Shown one piece after another: positions 15,815 through 26,056 of a stretch of DNA of 64,000 nucleotides. Within the stretch, counting starts at the first letter, position 1. The number at the start of each line of letters is the position of its first letter. The translations under genes were made by a program, and so were the position numbers. The notes beneath the pieces were generated by a model. It was given only the letters and a program-made list of their open reading frames with translations. It was not told the DNA's origin and searched no databases. The DNA comes from Rhizobium sp. 16-488-2b (GTDB lineage: Bacteria; Pseudomonadota; Alphaproteobacteria; Rhizobiales; Rhizobiaceae), in contig NZ_JAGHMF010000017.1 of NCBI RefSeq assembly GCF_017741815.1, forward strand, positions 62,001 to 126,000, written 5' to 3'.

Positions 15815-16636
15815 TCAGATACGCTTGGCCGTGGAAGACATGGCAAACAGCGCGATGCCGGTTGCGGTCGCGACGTTGAGGCTATCGAGCCCCGGCGATT
15901 GCGGAATGCGGGCGCTGCGGAAGCGCGACAGCACCGCCTGCGGCAACCCCTCGCCTTCCGTGCCCACGACCAGCGCCATGCGCTCCGAGGCCGGAATGGA
16001 GCGGATATCGACCTCGCCACGGGGCGACAGCGTCCAGATGGCGAAATCCCGCTCTGCCAATTGCGTGAGCAGCTCAACCGCATCACCACCGCGCTGATAG
16101 GGAACGCTCAATACCGATCCGACTGAAACGCGCATCGCCTTGCGATAGAGCGGATCGCAGGAGGTCTCGTCGAGGAAGATCGCATCGGCATCAAAGGCGG
16201 CCGCATTGCGGAACATCGAGCCGGCATTGTCGTGATTGGAAATGCCGCAACCGACCAGCACCAGCGAACGCTGAGGCAACCGATCGATCAGCGCCCCGCC
16301 CTGTGGCTGCCGCCGCCCAAGCGCTAGCACGCCGCGATGCAGATGGAAGCCGACGATACGGTCGAGCACATCCGCTTCCGCGACGTAGACGGGAACGCCC
16401 TCCGGCAGTCGCTCGAGAATATCGGCGACACCCTCGACACGGTTGCGCAGCAAGAGCACCTTCTCGGCCGCGAAATCGCCGCCCGCCCTATGCGCCTCGG
16501 CCAGCATGCGCAGCACGACGGTGCCCTCGGCGATAAACCGGTTATGCCGCCCGGTCAGATCGCGTTCGCGAATATCGCGAAACTCGGCGATACCAGGGTC
16601 GTCGGCATTGTCGATCGCAATGAGCCGAGGGGCCAT
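15815..16636 (-). CDS. SpoU/TrmH-family RNA 2'-O-methyltransferase
   Basis: 273 aa. An N-terminal RNA-binding part (RDLTGRHNRFIAEGTVVL) precedes the SPOUT knot with the three SpoU motifs: ISNHDNAGSMFRNAAAF, LVVGTEGEGLP and LNVATATGIALF. It methylates ribose in tRNA or rRNA; the exact target is not readable. Start is ATG 16636, six bases from the stop of the upstream DUF6476 gene on the same strand, so the two are co-transcribed. Confidence 0.9.
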   Translation of the reverse strand: MAPRLIAIDNADDPGIAEFRDIRERDLTGRHNRFIAEGTVVLRMLAEAHRAGGDFAAEKVLLLRNRVEGVADILERLPEGVPVYVAEADVLDRIVGFHLHRGVLALGRRQPQGGALIDRLPQRSLVLVGCGISNHDNAGSMFRNAAAFDADAIFLDETSCDPLYRKAMRVSVGSVLSVPYQRGGDAVELLTQLAERDFAIWTLSPRGEVDIRSIPASERMALVVGTEGEGLPQAVLSRFRSARIPQSPGLDSLNVATATGIALFAMSSTAKRI

Positions 16637-16641
16637 CGTTC

Positions 16642-17028
16642 TCAGCCGCCGTTGACGGTCACGTCGGCAATGATGCTTCCGGCCTTGATGTCGAACACCA
16701 GCGCCTTGGCCACGCCCTCGGCCGTCTTGCCGAAGAACATGATCTGGCCGCCCGAAAGCGAAGAGGACTGGAGAACGAAGCCGGCAGGCAGGTTTGCCGT
16801 CACCGAAACCGGCGCATCCGACGGAATTCCGGCTGATGTAATCGCGACCGGCTCCTTCGCTGGCGCCCGCATCGTCTTGTAGACAACCGCGCCGAAGACC
16901 GCCATAAGGCTCACGAACATGATGAAGCCGGAGACGATCTGCAGGCGGATCATCTTGCGTCGGACATTTTCCATTGCCGGATCGAGGGGCTTTTCTTCCT
17001 GATCGTCTTCTGGCTGGACATTCGTCAT
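16642..17028 (-). CDS. DUF6476-like single-pass membrane protein
   Basis: 128 aa. Charged cytoplasmic N-terminus (NVQPEDDQEEKPLDPAMENV), one membrane helix at about residues 30-50 (IVSGFIMFVSLMAVFGAVVY) and a small periplasmic beta domain ending VFDIKAGSIIADVTVNGG. I match it from memory to DUF6476, an alphaproteobacterial family with no known role. It is divergent from the RluA-family gene and five bases upstream of the methyltransferase. Confidence 0.75.
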   Translation of the reverse strand: MTNVQPEDDQEEKPLDPAMENVRRKMIRLQIVSGFIMFVSLMAVFGAVVYKTMRAPAKEPVAITSAGIPSDAPVSVTANLPAGFVLQSSSLSGGQIMFFGKTAEGVAKALVFDIKAGSIIADVTVNGG

Positions 17029-17071
17029 ATATGGCGTTCCATTCTATAAAATACTTCGGAGAAGAAGCCTC

Positions 17072-18106
17072 TTGAGCGACCCCTTTAAACAAGCAGCCGG
17101 CAATATGAAAGTCCTGACGGCGGATGAACATGCCGAAGGCCGGCTTGATGCGTGGATGACGGCTCAGCTCGGCGAGGAATTCTCCCGCAGCCGCATCAAG
17201 GTGCTGATCAAGGAAGGCCAGGTCACGTCGAAGGGATCAGTCGTCGCCGATCCGCAGAAGAAGGTCCGCCCCGGCGACGTCTTCGAGATCAACCTGCCCG
17301 AGCCCGAGGACCCGACGCCGAAGGGCGAGGATATCCCACTCGACATTCTCTATGAAGACGACGACCTGATCGTCATCTCCAAGCCATCCGGCATGGTCGT
17401 GCATCCGGCCGCCGGCAACTGGACGGGAACGCTGGTCAACGCGCTGATCTATCACTGCGGCGATAGCCTGTCGGGCATCGGCGGCGTGCGCCGTCCCGGC
17501 ATCGTCCACCGCCTCGACAAGGACACGACGGGCGTCATGGTCGTCGCCAAGAACGACGTCGCGCACCGCCACCTCTCCGCCCAGTTCGCCGACCACGGCC
17601 GCACCATGCCGATCGAGCGCGCCTACCAGGCCGTCGTCTGGGGCCGTCCGCGCACATTGACCGGCAGCATCGACGCGCCGCTCGGCCGCGACACCGGCGA
17701 CCGCACCCGCCGCGCGGTCAAGCGCCCGGGCACCGCCGATGCCGATGAGGCCATCACCCATTACGAGGTGATCGAGCGTTTCCACGAGACGCCGGATGCG
17801 CTGTCGCTGGCCTCTCTCGTCGAGTGCCATCTAGAAACCGGCCGCACTCACCAGATCCGCGTCCACATGGCCCATATCGGCCACCCGCTCCTCGGCGACA
17901 CCGTCTATGGCGCAGGCTTCAAGACCAAGGCCAACCTCCTACCGGATGCCGCCAAGAAAGCGGTCAACAGCTTCGGTCGCCAGGCGCTGCACGCCTATAT
18001 GCTGCAGTTCGAGCATCCGCGCAGCGGCGAACTCATGCGCTTCGAGGTCCCCCTGCCCGATGATATGGTGGCGCTGGTCGACGCCTTGCGGAATGCCGAA
18101 CTGTAA
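17072..18106 (+). CDS. RluA-family 23S rRNA pseudouridine synthase
   Basis: 344 aa. An N-terminal S4 RNA-binding domain (GRLDAWMTAQLGEEFSRSRI) precedes the RluA catalytic domain with the signature GIVHRLDKDTTGVMVVAKN, where the Asp of HRLDKDT is the nucleophile. The C-terminal motif RTHQIRVHMAHIGHPLLGD is also present. RluD/RluC-type enzymes isomerise uridines of 23S rRNA. The TTG at 17072 has GGAGAAG about eight bases upstream; an ATG at 17105 (MKVLTADEH) is the alternative and also precedes the S4 domain. Confidence 0.9.
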   Translation: MSDPFKQAAGNMKVLTADEHAEGRLDAWMTAQLGEEFSRSRIKVLIKEGQVTSKGSVVADPQKKVRPGDVFEINLPEPEDPTPKGEDIPLDILYEDDDLIVISKPSGMVVHPAAGNWTGTLVNALIYHCGDSLSGIGGVRRPGIVHRLDKDTTGVMVVAKNDVAHRHLSAQFADHGRTMPIERAYQAVVWGRPRTLTGSIDAPLGRDTGDRTRRAVKRPGTADADEAITHYEVIERFHETPDALSLASLVECHLETGRTHQIRVHMAHIGHPLLGDTVYGAGFKTKANLLPDAAKKAVNSFGRQALHAYMLQFEHPRSGELMRFEVPLPDDMVALVDALRNAEL

Positions 18107-18130
18107 CGGCATCGTGAACCGGGCTTGAGC

Positions 18131-18160
18131 CTTGAACTACGGTTTCGCCACACTTATCTC
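18131..18160 (+). promoter_or_regulatory. Possible rpoH promoter
   Basis: CTTGAA at 18131-18136 and CTTATC at 18153-18158 with 16 bases between, 111 bases upstream of the rpoH ATG. The -35 fits both the rhizobial housekeeping CTTGAC form and the CTTGAA of heat-shock promoters; the -10 is weak. Computed by eye only. Confidence 0.35.
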
Positions 18161-18268
18161 TACAGTGACTTCGTGCGGGCTTTGACAAAGCCGCACGTTC
18201 CCGGTTCGCCTTCAAGACGCAGGGACGCGTCCAAGCGGGGATCGGAATTCAGATAGGAGGGTGCAAGA

Positions 18269-19177
18269 ATGGCCCGAAGCAGTTTGCCGTCCATTACCGC
18301 CGGCGAAGCCGGTCTCAACCGTTATCTCGACGAAATCCGCAAGTTCCCGATGTTGGAGCCGCAGGAAGAATACATGCTGGCAAAGCGGTATTCCGAACAC
18401 GGCGACCGCGAGGCTGCGCATCGTCTCGTCACCAGCCACCTGCGTCTCGTCGCCAAGATCGCCATGGGTTATCGCGGCTACGGTCTGCCGATCGGCGAAG
18501 TCGTGTCGGAAGGCAATGTAGGCCTGATGCAGGCCGTCAAGAAGTTCGACCCGGAACGCGGTTTCCGCCTGGCAACCTATGCCATGTGGTGGATCAAGGC
18601 CTCGATCCAGGAATATATCCTGCGGTCCTGGTCGCTCGTGAAGATGGGCACCACCGCCAACCAGAAGCGTCTGTTCTTCAATCTGCGTCGCCTCAAGGGC
18701 CGTATCCAGGCCATCGACGAAGGTGACCTGAAGCCGGAACACGTGGCAGAGATCGCAACCAAGCTGCGCGTCTCCGAGGAAGAAGTGATCTCGATGAACC
18801 GTCGCCTGTCCGGCGACGCCTCGCTCAACGCGCCGATCAAGGCGTCGGAAGGCGACAGCGGCCAGTGGCAGGATTGGCTCGTCGACGATCATGACAGCCA
18901 GGAAGACGTGCTGATCGAGCAGGACGAACTCGACACCCGCCGGCGCATGCTGGCCAAGGCGATGAGCGTTCTGAACGACCGCGAACGCCGCATCTTCGAG
19001 GCACGCCGCCTCTCGGAAGATCCGGTGACGCTGGAAGATCTGTCGAGCGAGTTCGACATCAGCCGCGAGCGTGTGCGCCAGATTGAGGTCCGCGCCTTCG
19101 AAAAGGTCCAGGACGCTGTCCGCAAGGACGCGCTCGACCGCGCCAAGGCCGTCCGCGTCGTCGAAGCCACGGCGTAA
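18269..19177 (+). CDS. rpoH: RNA polymerase sigma factor RpoH (sigma-32)
   Basis: 302-aa heat-shock sigma factor. Region 2 contains HLRLVAKIAMGYRGYGLP and the -10 recognition helix FRLATYAMWWIKASIQEYIL. The RpoH box is present as NQKRLFFNLRRLKG. Region 4 ends with FDISRERVRQIEVRAFEKV, the -35 helix. Alphaproteobacteria often have two rpoH genes; sequence alone does not tell me which paralogue this is, though full length and typical motifs suggest the main one. ATG 18269 has AGGAGG about ten bases upstream. A perfect terminator follows. Confidence 0.96.
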   Translation: MARSSLPSITAGEAGLNRYLDEIRKFPMLEPQEEYMLAKRYSEHGDREAAHRLVTSHLRLVAKIAMGYRGYGLPIGEVVSEGNVGLMQAVKKFDPERGFRLATYAMWWIKASIQEYILRSWSLVKMGTTANQKRLFFNLRRLKGRIQAIDEGDLKPEHVAEIATKLRVSEEEVISMNRRLSGDASLNAPIKASEGDSGQWQDWLVDDHDSQEDVLIEQDELDTRRRMLAKAMSVLNDRERRIFEARRLSEDPVTLEDLSSEFDISRERVRQIEVRAFEKVQDAVRKDALDRAKAVRVVEATA

Positions 19178-19200
19178 GCGAAACAATCCCCAAAATACAA

Positions 19201-19228
19201 AGGGCGGGTCTCACGACCCGCCCTTTTT
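19201..19228. terminator. Bidirectional terminator rpoH / ubiA
   Basis: Perfect 10-bp stem AGGGCGGGTC / GACCCGCCCT, loop TCAC, T-run after it on the plus strand and an AAA run before it. It separates convergent rpoH and ubiA. Confidence 0.88.
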
Positions 19229-19230
19229 GT

Positions 19231-20154
19231 TTACAGGGTTCCCAGCACCGCCGCGCCCGCCAGCAGCAAGCCCGTCAGGATATTTGCCAGGAACAGCCGA
19301 TAATTCACCTCCGGGCGAACAAGGTCGATCCGCCCGGTCTGCCACGCAAGATGGGCGGCAATCACCAGAATTCCGAGCATATAGGGCAGCGACATGCCGA
19401 GCAGCCAGCCGCCGAGCGCCCATGCGCCAACGGCCAGACCGTAGAAGACGCCAATGATCGCCTTGCCATGCCGGCCAAACAGGATCGCCGTCGATTTCAG
19501 CCCAAGCCGGGTATCATCCTTGACGTCGACATAGGCATAGACCGTGTCGTAGCCGATCTGCCATGCAATCGCCCCGCCCCACATCAGGATGGCCCCAAGC
19601 GGGATGTGCCCGGCGACCTCGGCCCAGGCCATCAGCATGCCCCAGTTGAACGCCGCGCCAAGAACGGCCTGTGGCCAGTGTGTGAAGCGCTTGCATAGGG
19701 GATAGATGAAGACGAGCGGCACGACACAGATCGCAACAAGCCGTGTGTAGGGCGAAAGGAAGAACAGCAGCGAGGCCGCCAGCGCAAGCTCAACCGCCAG
19801 AAAGCTCAGTGCCTGCGGGATACCAAGCTGGCCATTCGCCAGGGGCCGGAAGCGCGTCCGCTCGACATGGCCGTCAAACTTGCGATCGGCGATATCATTG
19901 ACGGTGGACCCGGCGCTTCTCATCAGCAGGGCGCCGAGCGAGAATATCACCAGCTGCCGAATATCGGGAAAGCCGTGCGACGCCTGAATGAGTGCCGCCC
20001 AGCACGGGAAAAGCGTGAGCCATATCCCCACGGGACGATCTAGCCGCGCCAGACGCGTGTAGGGTCGCCATGCTCTGGGAACCCTGCGCTCCACCCAGTC
20101 GTCGAGGTTGATATCGCTCAAATCCGGGCGGCTTGCAGCGGTCATCTTGTCCAA
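19231..20154 (-). CDS. ubiA: 4-hydroxybenzoate polyprenyltransferase UbiA
   Basis: 307-aa integral membrane prenyltransferase that attaches the polyprenyl chain to 4-hydroxybenzoate in ubiquinone synthesis. Both aspartate-rich motifs are visible: NDIADRKFDGHVERTRFRPL and YAYVDVKDDTRLGLKSTAIL. N-terminal RLDRPVGIWLTLFPCWAAL is typical of the family. About eight membrane helices. The start at 20154 gives a soluble N-terminus (RPDLSDINLDDWV) as in other rhizobial UbiA. Convergent with rpoH. Confidence 0.94.
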   Translation of the reverse strand: MDKMTAASRPDLSDINLDDWVERRVPRAWRPYTRLARLDRPVGIWLTLFPCWAALIQASHGFPDIRQLVIFSLGALLMRSAGSTVNDIADRKFDGHVERTRFRPLANGQLGIPQALSFLAVELALAASLLFFLSPYTRLVAICVVPLVFIYPLCKRFTHWPQAVLGAAFNWGMLMAWAEVAGHIPLGAILMWGGAIAWQIGYDTVYAYVDVKDDTRLGLKSTAILFGRHGKAIIGVFYGLAVGAWALGGWLLGMSLPYMLGILVIAAHLAWQTGRIDLVRPEVNYRLFLANILTGLLLAGAAVLGTL

Positions 20155-20200
20155 ACTCCAAATCCAGAAGGCCCGGCAACGAAGTGGGCCGATCTCGTCA

Positions 20201-20229
20201 AAAAGGGCAAGTCTTGCGACCTGCCCTTT
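20201..20229 (-). terminator. Terminator after the Pro/Glu-rich protein gene
   Basis: Arms AAAGGGCA / TGCCCTTT extended by GTC/GAC, with a T-run (TTTTTGA) on the minus strand. 31 bases past the stop at 20260. A second perfect hairpin (GACCAGCC at 20252-20259 / GGCTGGTC at 20265-20272) straddles that stop codon. Confidence 0.75.
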
Positions 20230-20259
20230 CCTGTATCTGTTCAGTCTGGACGACCAGCC

Positions 20260-22743
20260 TTACTGGCTGGTCGAGACGTCGCCGGCTGCGTTCCATTCGC
20301 GGATCGCGGCGTTGAAGGCTTCGATGCCGGTCTGGCCTTTCTGCATGGTCAGAAGCGCGCGGCGGCCGTTGCGATAGGTGATCGGGATGTCGATCCAGTC
20401 GCGCGTCGACAGAAGGTCGAGATTGGCCTTGCGGGCATCCGGGTAATCGTTGAGCGCGATCATATGGAAGTCGTCGGTGATCTTCGCCGGTACCGCGACG
20501 AGCGCATCACCACGATCCTGCTCGGTCCGCTTCATCGAAATGCGCTGAACGCTGTCGATCGCGCCACCTTCGAAATTCGCCGGCAGCGAGAACACCATCT
20601 CGACGATGTGGCTGGCAGGCAGCGACGGATCGGAGTTGCGCTTGAAGTTGATCTGCGCCGTGAGGTTCCGCTCGGGCACCGTCAGCGTGCCCTGGACGGA
20701 CGCTTCCTGCTTGCCATCGGCGCCGGCCTCATGATGCAGGCTCCAGACGATCGAGCCCTGGATCGCCGTCGGCGAGCTCTGGCCGATGCGCTCTTCGTAG
20801 AGGAACATCTTCTCGCTTGAACCGGCAGGCGCGGTCTGGCCGGCGGCGGGCGGCGTCGCGGATGCTGCGGCACCGGGTGCGGTCGTGCCGGAAGCGGCTG
20901 CCGGCGGTGTCGTGCCTGCGGCGGCCGGTGCGACCGGGTCGGCGGACGCGACATTCTGCTCGGCGACGGACTTGCCTTCGGCAACCTGCGTGCTTGGTGC
21001 GGCGGCTGGGCCGCTATCGACCTCGGTGCCATCGGCCATCAGCCGCTGCGTGAACTTGTTGCCGGCGGCCGAACCGTCGGCGGAAGCCGCACCGTTCTGC
21101 GCGGCATCAGGCGTTGCAGCAGCCGGCTTGGCATCGCTTGTCTGGTCGGCGGGCGCGGTGGTGCCTGCAACAGGTGGCGGCGTCTGCGCGGTCTGCGATG
21201 GTGCGGCACTGACAAGGCCCTTGACCATTTCGGTCAGCGCGGCCTGGTGCGTATAGGCGGCATAGCCGCCGCCACCGACAACGCCCAATGCGATCAGAAG
21301 CGCGATGATGGAACCGATGCCGAAACGACGGCGCTTCGGCTCCATACGGAAATTCTTGCCCTGGAACTTCGAGGCGATGTCGTCGTCGCTGTTGCCAACG
21401 GACAGGCCATCGTCATCCTCGGCAACGACGCCGCGGTTGTCATAGCCGCGAAGCCTTGTTGCTTCCTGCCAGTCATCGCCGGCGAGAGGCTCGTTTTTCG
21501 GCGTCGGTCCGCCATGAATTTCGGAGAAGAGATCGACATCCTCGTAGGATGTGGCAGCCGGTGTCTTCTTGTCGTTGTCGATCGGCGGCAGATCGTCGAA
21601 CGCGGCCGCTTCCCAGGAGAAGCTCTCATTGGCGGGCGGCATCTTTGCCGGTGCAGCCGATACCGGCGCCGACGCGTAGTCGATGCTCGACACCACCTCG
21701 TCGAAGGCACGCGCCGCATCGTTGGCGGCGGGTGCTGCATGCGAGGTCTCGGAGAACTGGCGCAGCTCCTCGAGCGCCCAATCGGTCGGCTCAACCGTCT
21801 TCGTGGACGGTTCCGGTACTTCTTCCGCCGGCTCGTTCCAAACCGGATCGAAATGACCGGCGGCGTCGGCATGAATGGGATCGTCCTGCGTCTGCTCGAC
21901 GAACTGATGCGGCGGCTCGAAAACCGGAACCGGCTCGACGAGACGATTGCTCAGGTCGAAATCGCGCGCGACCGACTGCGCCCGCGGCGCGTCGTCGATG
22001 ACAGGCTCGGCATAGGGCTCAACGTCGGGCGCGGCAGCGAAATCATGGCCATGCGTCTCGCGCACGGCATCATACTGATCCTCGACCGGCAGCTGCCAAG
22101 GCTCGACCGTCTCCGGCTCGGAAGCAGCGGACACATGCGGCGCTTCCTCGAACACGGGCTCGTCATGGGAATGCGCGGGCTCGTGATAGAGTTCAGGCTC
22201 AGGCTGAACTTCAGGCTCTTCGTGCACCTCGGCGGCATGCACCGGCGCCGGCTCTTCGTAAACCGGCTCCTCATGCGCGACTGGCTCGTCAGCAACCGGA
22301 GCCTCGGGCTCGACGGGCGCTTCGTAAGCCGGTTCCTCGTAAACGGGTTCTTCGTGCGCGGGCGCCTCGTAGGCGGGATGCTCGTAAGCCGGTTCGGCTT
22401 CCGGCGCCTCTTCCGCCTGTTCGGCGACTGGCTCGGGGGCCGCGGTAACCTCGGGCTCGGGCGCGACTTCCGGCTCCGCCGGCGCTTCCGTCACCGGCTC
22501 GGCGACAGCGGCATGATCCTCGGCCGGCAGCGCATCGGCATGCTCGGCTTCGACTTCACGAATGGCGGCTTCGAGCTTTTCCAGCTGGCGCTGCAGCATG
22601 GCCTCGGGCGGACGCGGCTTCATGTTCTCGAGCTGCCGCTGTACGGCACCGCGAGCACGCTCGTAAACCTTCACCCGCATATCGGGAGTGTTGTCGGTCA
22701 GGCCGTCAACCGCCCGCCGGATAACTGCGATAAAATCCGCCAT
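20260..22743 (-). CDS. Large Pro/Glu-rich single-pass membrane protein, unknown function
   Basis: 827 aa from ATG 22743 (MADFIAVIRRAV); an upstream frame to 22785 would run through a hairpin and lacks a ribosome site. Layout: residues 1-75, helical and well-conserved looking (RVKVYERARGAVQRQLENMK); about 76-215, low-complexity repeats of EEPVYEEPAYEAP type; about 216-470, acidic and disordered; about 473-497, one membrane helix (IGSIIALLIALGVVGGGGYAAY) preceded by RRR; about 500-640, Ala/Pro/Thr linker; about 643-827, a folded C-terminal domain (MFLYEERIGQSSPTAIQGSI). The basic residues before the helix put the C-terminal domain in the periplasm. Known to me only as a conserved rhizobial hypothetical. 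It lies 60 bases downstream of purA. Confidence 0.82.
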   Translation of the reverse strand: MADFIAVIRRAVDGLTDNTPDMRVKVYERARGAVQRQLENMKPRPPEAMLQRQLEKLEAAIREVEAEHADALPAEDHAAVAEPVTEAPAEPEVAPEPEVTAAPEPVAEQAEEAPEAEPAYEHPAYEAPAHEEPVYEEPAYEAPVEPEAPVADEPVAHEEPVYEEPAPVHAAEVHEEPEVQPEPELYHEPAHSHDEPVFEEAPHVSAASEPETVEPWQLPVEDQYDAVRETHGHDFAAAPDVEPYAEPVIDDAPRAQSVARDFDLSNRLVEPVPVFEPPHQFVEQTQDDPIHADAAGHFDPVWNEPAEEVPEPSTKTVEPTDWALEELRQFSETSHAAPAANDAARAFDEVVSSIDYASAPVSAAPAKMPPANESFSWEAAAFDDLPPIDNDKKTPAATSYEDVDLFSEIHGGPTPKNEPLAGDDWQEATRLRGYDNRGVVAEDDDGLSVGNSDDDIASKFQGKNFRMEPKRRRFGIGSIIALLIALGVVGGGGYAAYTHQAALTEMVKGLVSAAPSQTAQTPPPVAGTTAPADQTSDAKPAAATPDAAQNGAASADGSAAGNKFTQRLMADGTEVDSGPAAAPSTQVAEGKSVAEQNVASADPVAPAAAGTTPPAAASGTTAPGAAASATPPAAGQTAPAGSSEKMFLYEERIGQSSPTAIQGSIVWSLHHEAGADGKQEASVQGTLTVPERNLTAQINFKRNSDPSLPASHIVEMVFSLPANFEGGAIDSVQRISMKRTEQDRGDALVAVPAKITDDFHMIALNDYPDARKANLDLLSTRDWIDIPITYRNGRRALLTMQKGQTGIEAFNAAIREWNAAGDVSTSQ

Positions 22744-22760
22744 ACGTACTTTCTCTAAGA

Positions 22761-22785
22761 GTGTGGTTCGCCGCGCGAACCACAC
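22761..22785 (-). terminator. Hairpin between purA and the Pro/Glu-rich protein gene
   Basis: Perfect 10-bp stem GTGTGGTTCG / CGAACCACAC with loop CCGCG. No T-run on the minus strand, so it may be an attenuator or processing hairpin rather than a full terminator. Confidence 0.5.
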
Positions 22786-22803
22786 AAATAATCATATAAA
22801 ACC

Positions 22804-24099
<1,296 letters not shown>

Positions 24100-24298
24100 T
24101 CACGTCTTCCTGTTAAAGGCGGATTTAACCGCTCCCTGCTCAAACCCGCGCATCTATAAGGCTTTGTTTTTGGGAAAGCGACCCTGTATTGCCGTCTGAA
24201 TTGGCTTTTTACGTGACAAATCAGCTATTGGCAGGCTATTTGCCGCCATCGTCGGAGGAAGTTCTGCGCCCGCGCAGCCGACCGGGAGAGAATCGGCC

Positions 24299-25210
24299 GT
24301 GCAGTTTGCCGCCTACATATGCCTTGTCGTTGCCGCGATGTGCTGGGGTGGCAATACCGTTGCCGGAAAACTGGCGCTCGGTCACGTCAGCCCGATGATG
24401 CTGACCTCCCTGCGCTGGTTCGTCGCAACGGCGATCATTGCCGCCATATCCGTGCCGCAGCTGAAACGCGACTGGCCGGTCGTGCGCAAAAACCTCCCTC
24501 TGCTCTTCTTCTACGGCATCGTCGGCTACACGCTCTTCAATGCCATGCTTTATTCCGCGGTAAAATATACGACCGCCATCAATGTCGCAATCGAGCAGGC
24601 AGGCATCCCGATGCTGATATTCCTGCTCAACTTCCTATTCTTCCGCACCGGCGTGTCGCTCGCCCAGATCCTGGGTTTTGCGATGACCCTGCTCGGCGTA
24701 GCGCTGACGGCCGCCCATGGCAGCCTGACCACGCTTTTGGAGCTCGGCCTCAACACCGGCGACGGCCTGATGCTGGTCGCGGTCGCCGCCTACTCCGTCT
24801 ACACCATCTTCCTGCGCTGGAAACCGCCGCTCGACTGGCGCACGCTGATGGCGGTGCCCGCACTCGGCGCCATGCTGAGCGCGCTGCCGCTTCTGGCCTG
24901 GGAGGCATCGATGGGTGCGGCACAGGCTCCCGACGCGACCGGATGGCTCATCACCATCTACACGGCGATCTTCGCTTCGCTGATGGCACAGGTCTTCTAC
25001 ATCAAGGGCGTGGAATGGATCGGCGCCAACCGCGCGGCGCTCTTCATCAATCTCGTGCCCGTTTTCGGCACGCTGTTTTCGGTCGCCCTGCTCGGCGAAA
25101 CACTGCAGACGTTCCACATCGTGGCACTGGTCTTGACGCTCGGCGGCATCGCCATCGCCGAAAAGGGCCGCCCCAATCGAGTCGCCCCAGCGACGTCGGA
25201 CGCGAGCTAG
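24299..25210 (+). CDS. EamA/DMT-family transporter
   Basis: 303-aa inner-membrane protein with about ten helices in two EamA repeats (first AAMCWGGNTVAGKLALGHVS; second QVFYIKGVEWIGANRAALFI). Drug/metabolite transporter superfamily, probably a metabolite exporter; substrate not readable. The start is a GTG at 24299 with GGGAGAG about nine bases upstream. It ends one base before the convergent GNAT gene stop. Confidence 0.88.
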   Translation: MQFAAYICLVVAAMCWGGNTVAGKLALGHVSPMMLTSLRWFVATAIIAAISVPQLKRDWPVVRKNLPLLFFYGIVGYTLFNAMLYSAVKYTTAINVAIEQAGIPMLIFLLNFLFFRTGVSLAQILGFAMTLLGVALTAAHGSLTTLLELGLNTGDGLMLVAVAAYSVYTIFLRWKPPLDWRTLMAVPALGAMLSALPLLAWEASMGAAQAPDATGWLITIYTAIFASLMAQVFYIKGVEWIGANRAALFINLVPVFGTLFSVALLGETLQTFHIVALVLTLGGIAIAEKGRPNRVAPATSDAS

Positions 25211-26056
25211 TTAGCCCAATTCCAGCGTGGTGACGCCAAAGACATTCTTCAGCGGAACGGTGGGAACGGCGCCGCGATACATACGCGCCGTCTCGAACAC
25301 AGGCTCCAGCCCCATGCCGACCGCAAGCGCCACCGCGTCGCGATTGTCGGAGGGGATATCGATGAACACCCGTGCGCCCTTCGCCTCCTGCCCGAGCGTG
25401 GAAAGCAGCGCCGCGGCGCTGTCCGCATCGGCGGCAAACAGCGGCCCGATCTTGTATCCGTCATAACAGCGGCGGATCGTGCCATAGCCACGGATCTTGC
25501 CGCTCTTGCGCACGACGGCCGTGCGCCGATGCTTGCGGTTGGTGCACCACGAGGTCACGAAAGCCGGGCGCTGCGCCGAAAACACGCTGGCGTCATAACG
25601 CACCAGCCCGTCCAGCTTGTCGGTCACGGGCGTGGCGGTCAGCGACGACGATGGCAAGGAGCCGATCACGCCGCCATAGCGAACCGTCTTGTAGGCTTCC
25701 TCGAAGCCGGCCTTGCGGTAATTTTCCTGCTGGGCAACCACGCCATCGAGCCCGATGCTGCGGCCATTCGCAGACGCGATGCCGGCATCCCAGATCGCCC
25801 TGCCGTAGCCCTTGCCGCGAAATTCCGGGTGAACCATGTAGAGCCCGAGAAAGGCCAAGTCGTCGCCATACTTGACGACAGAGATCGAGCCAACGGGGAC
25901 TTCGCCAACCGCGCCGACGAAAAACCCCGATGGATCCGCGTCATGAAAGGGAAGCGAATCGTCGAGACCTGGATTCCACCCCTCCTGGCGCGCCCATTCG
26001 AGCACTAGCTCCAACTCACCGGGCCGCATGGGGCGAACGGCAAACTCCGAATTCAT
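25211..26056 (-). CDS. Two-domain GNAT N-acetyltransferase (YitH-like)
   Basis: 281 aa. The N-terminal GNAT domain has the acetyl-CoA motif MVHPEFRGKGYGRAIWDAG; the second half (from about 145, LDGLVRYDASVFSAQRPAFV, RKSGKIRGYGTIRRC) is the C-terminal acetyltransferase-like domain seen in YitH/YitI proteins. ATG 26056 with GGGAAG upstream is chosen over a longer frame from 26101. Substrate unknown. Confidence 0.85.
   Translation of the reverse strand: MNSEFAVRPMRPGELELVLEWARQEGWNPGLDDSLPFHDADPSGFFVGAVGEVPVGSISVVKYGDDLAFLGLYMVHPEFRGKGYGRAIWDAGIASANGRSIGLDGVVAQQENYRKAGFEEAYKTVRYGGVIGSLPSSSLTATPVTDKLDGLVRYDASVFSAQRPAFVTSWCTNRKHRRTAVVRKSGKIRGYGTIRRCYDGYKIGPLFAADADSAAALLSTLGQEAKGARVFIDIPSDNRDAVALAVGMGLEPVFETARMYRGAVPTVPLKNVFGVTTLELG

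Noticed and set aside
21247..22758. 503-codon plus-strand frame opposite the Pro/Glu-rich protein
   Set aside because: Mirror of the low-complexity repeats, giving RF/LG-rich repeats; no start signal.
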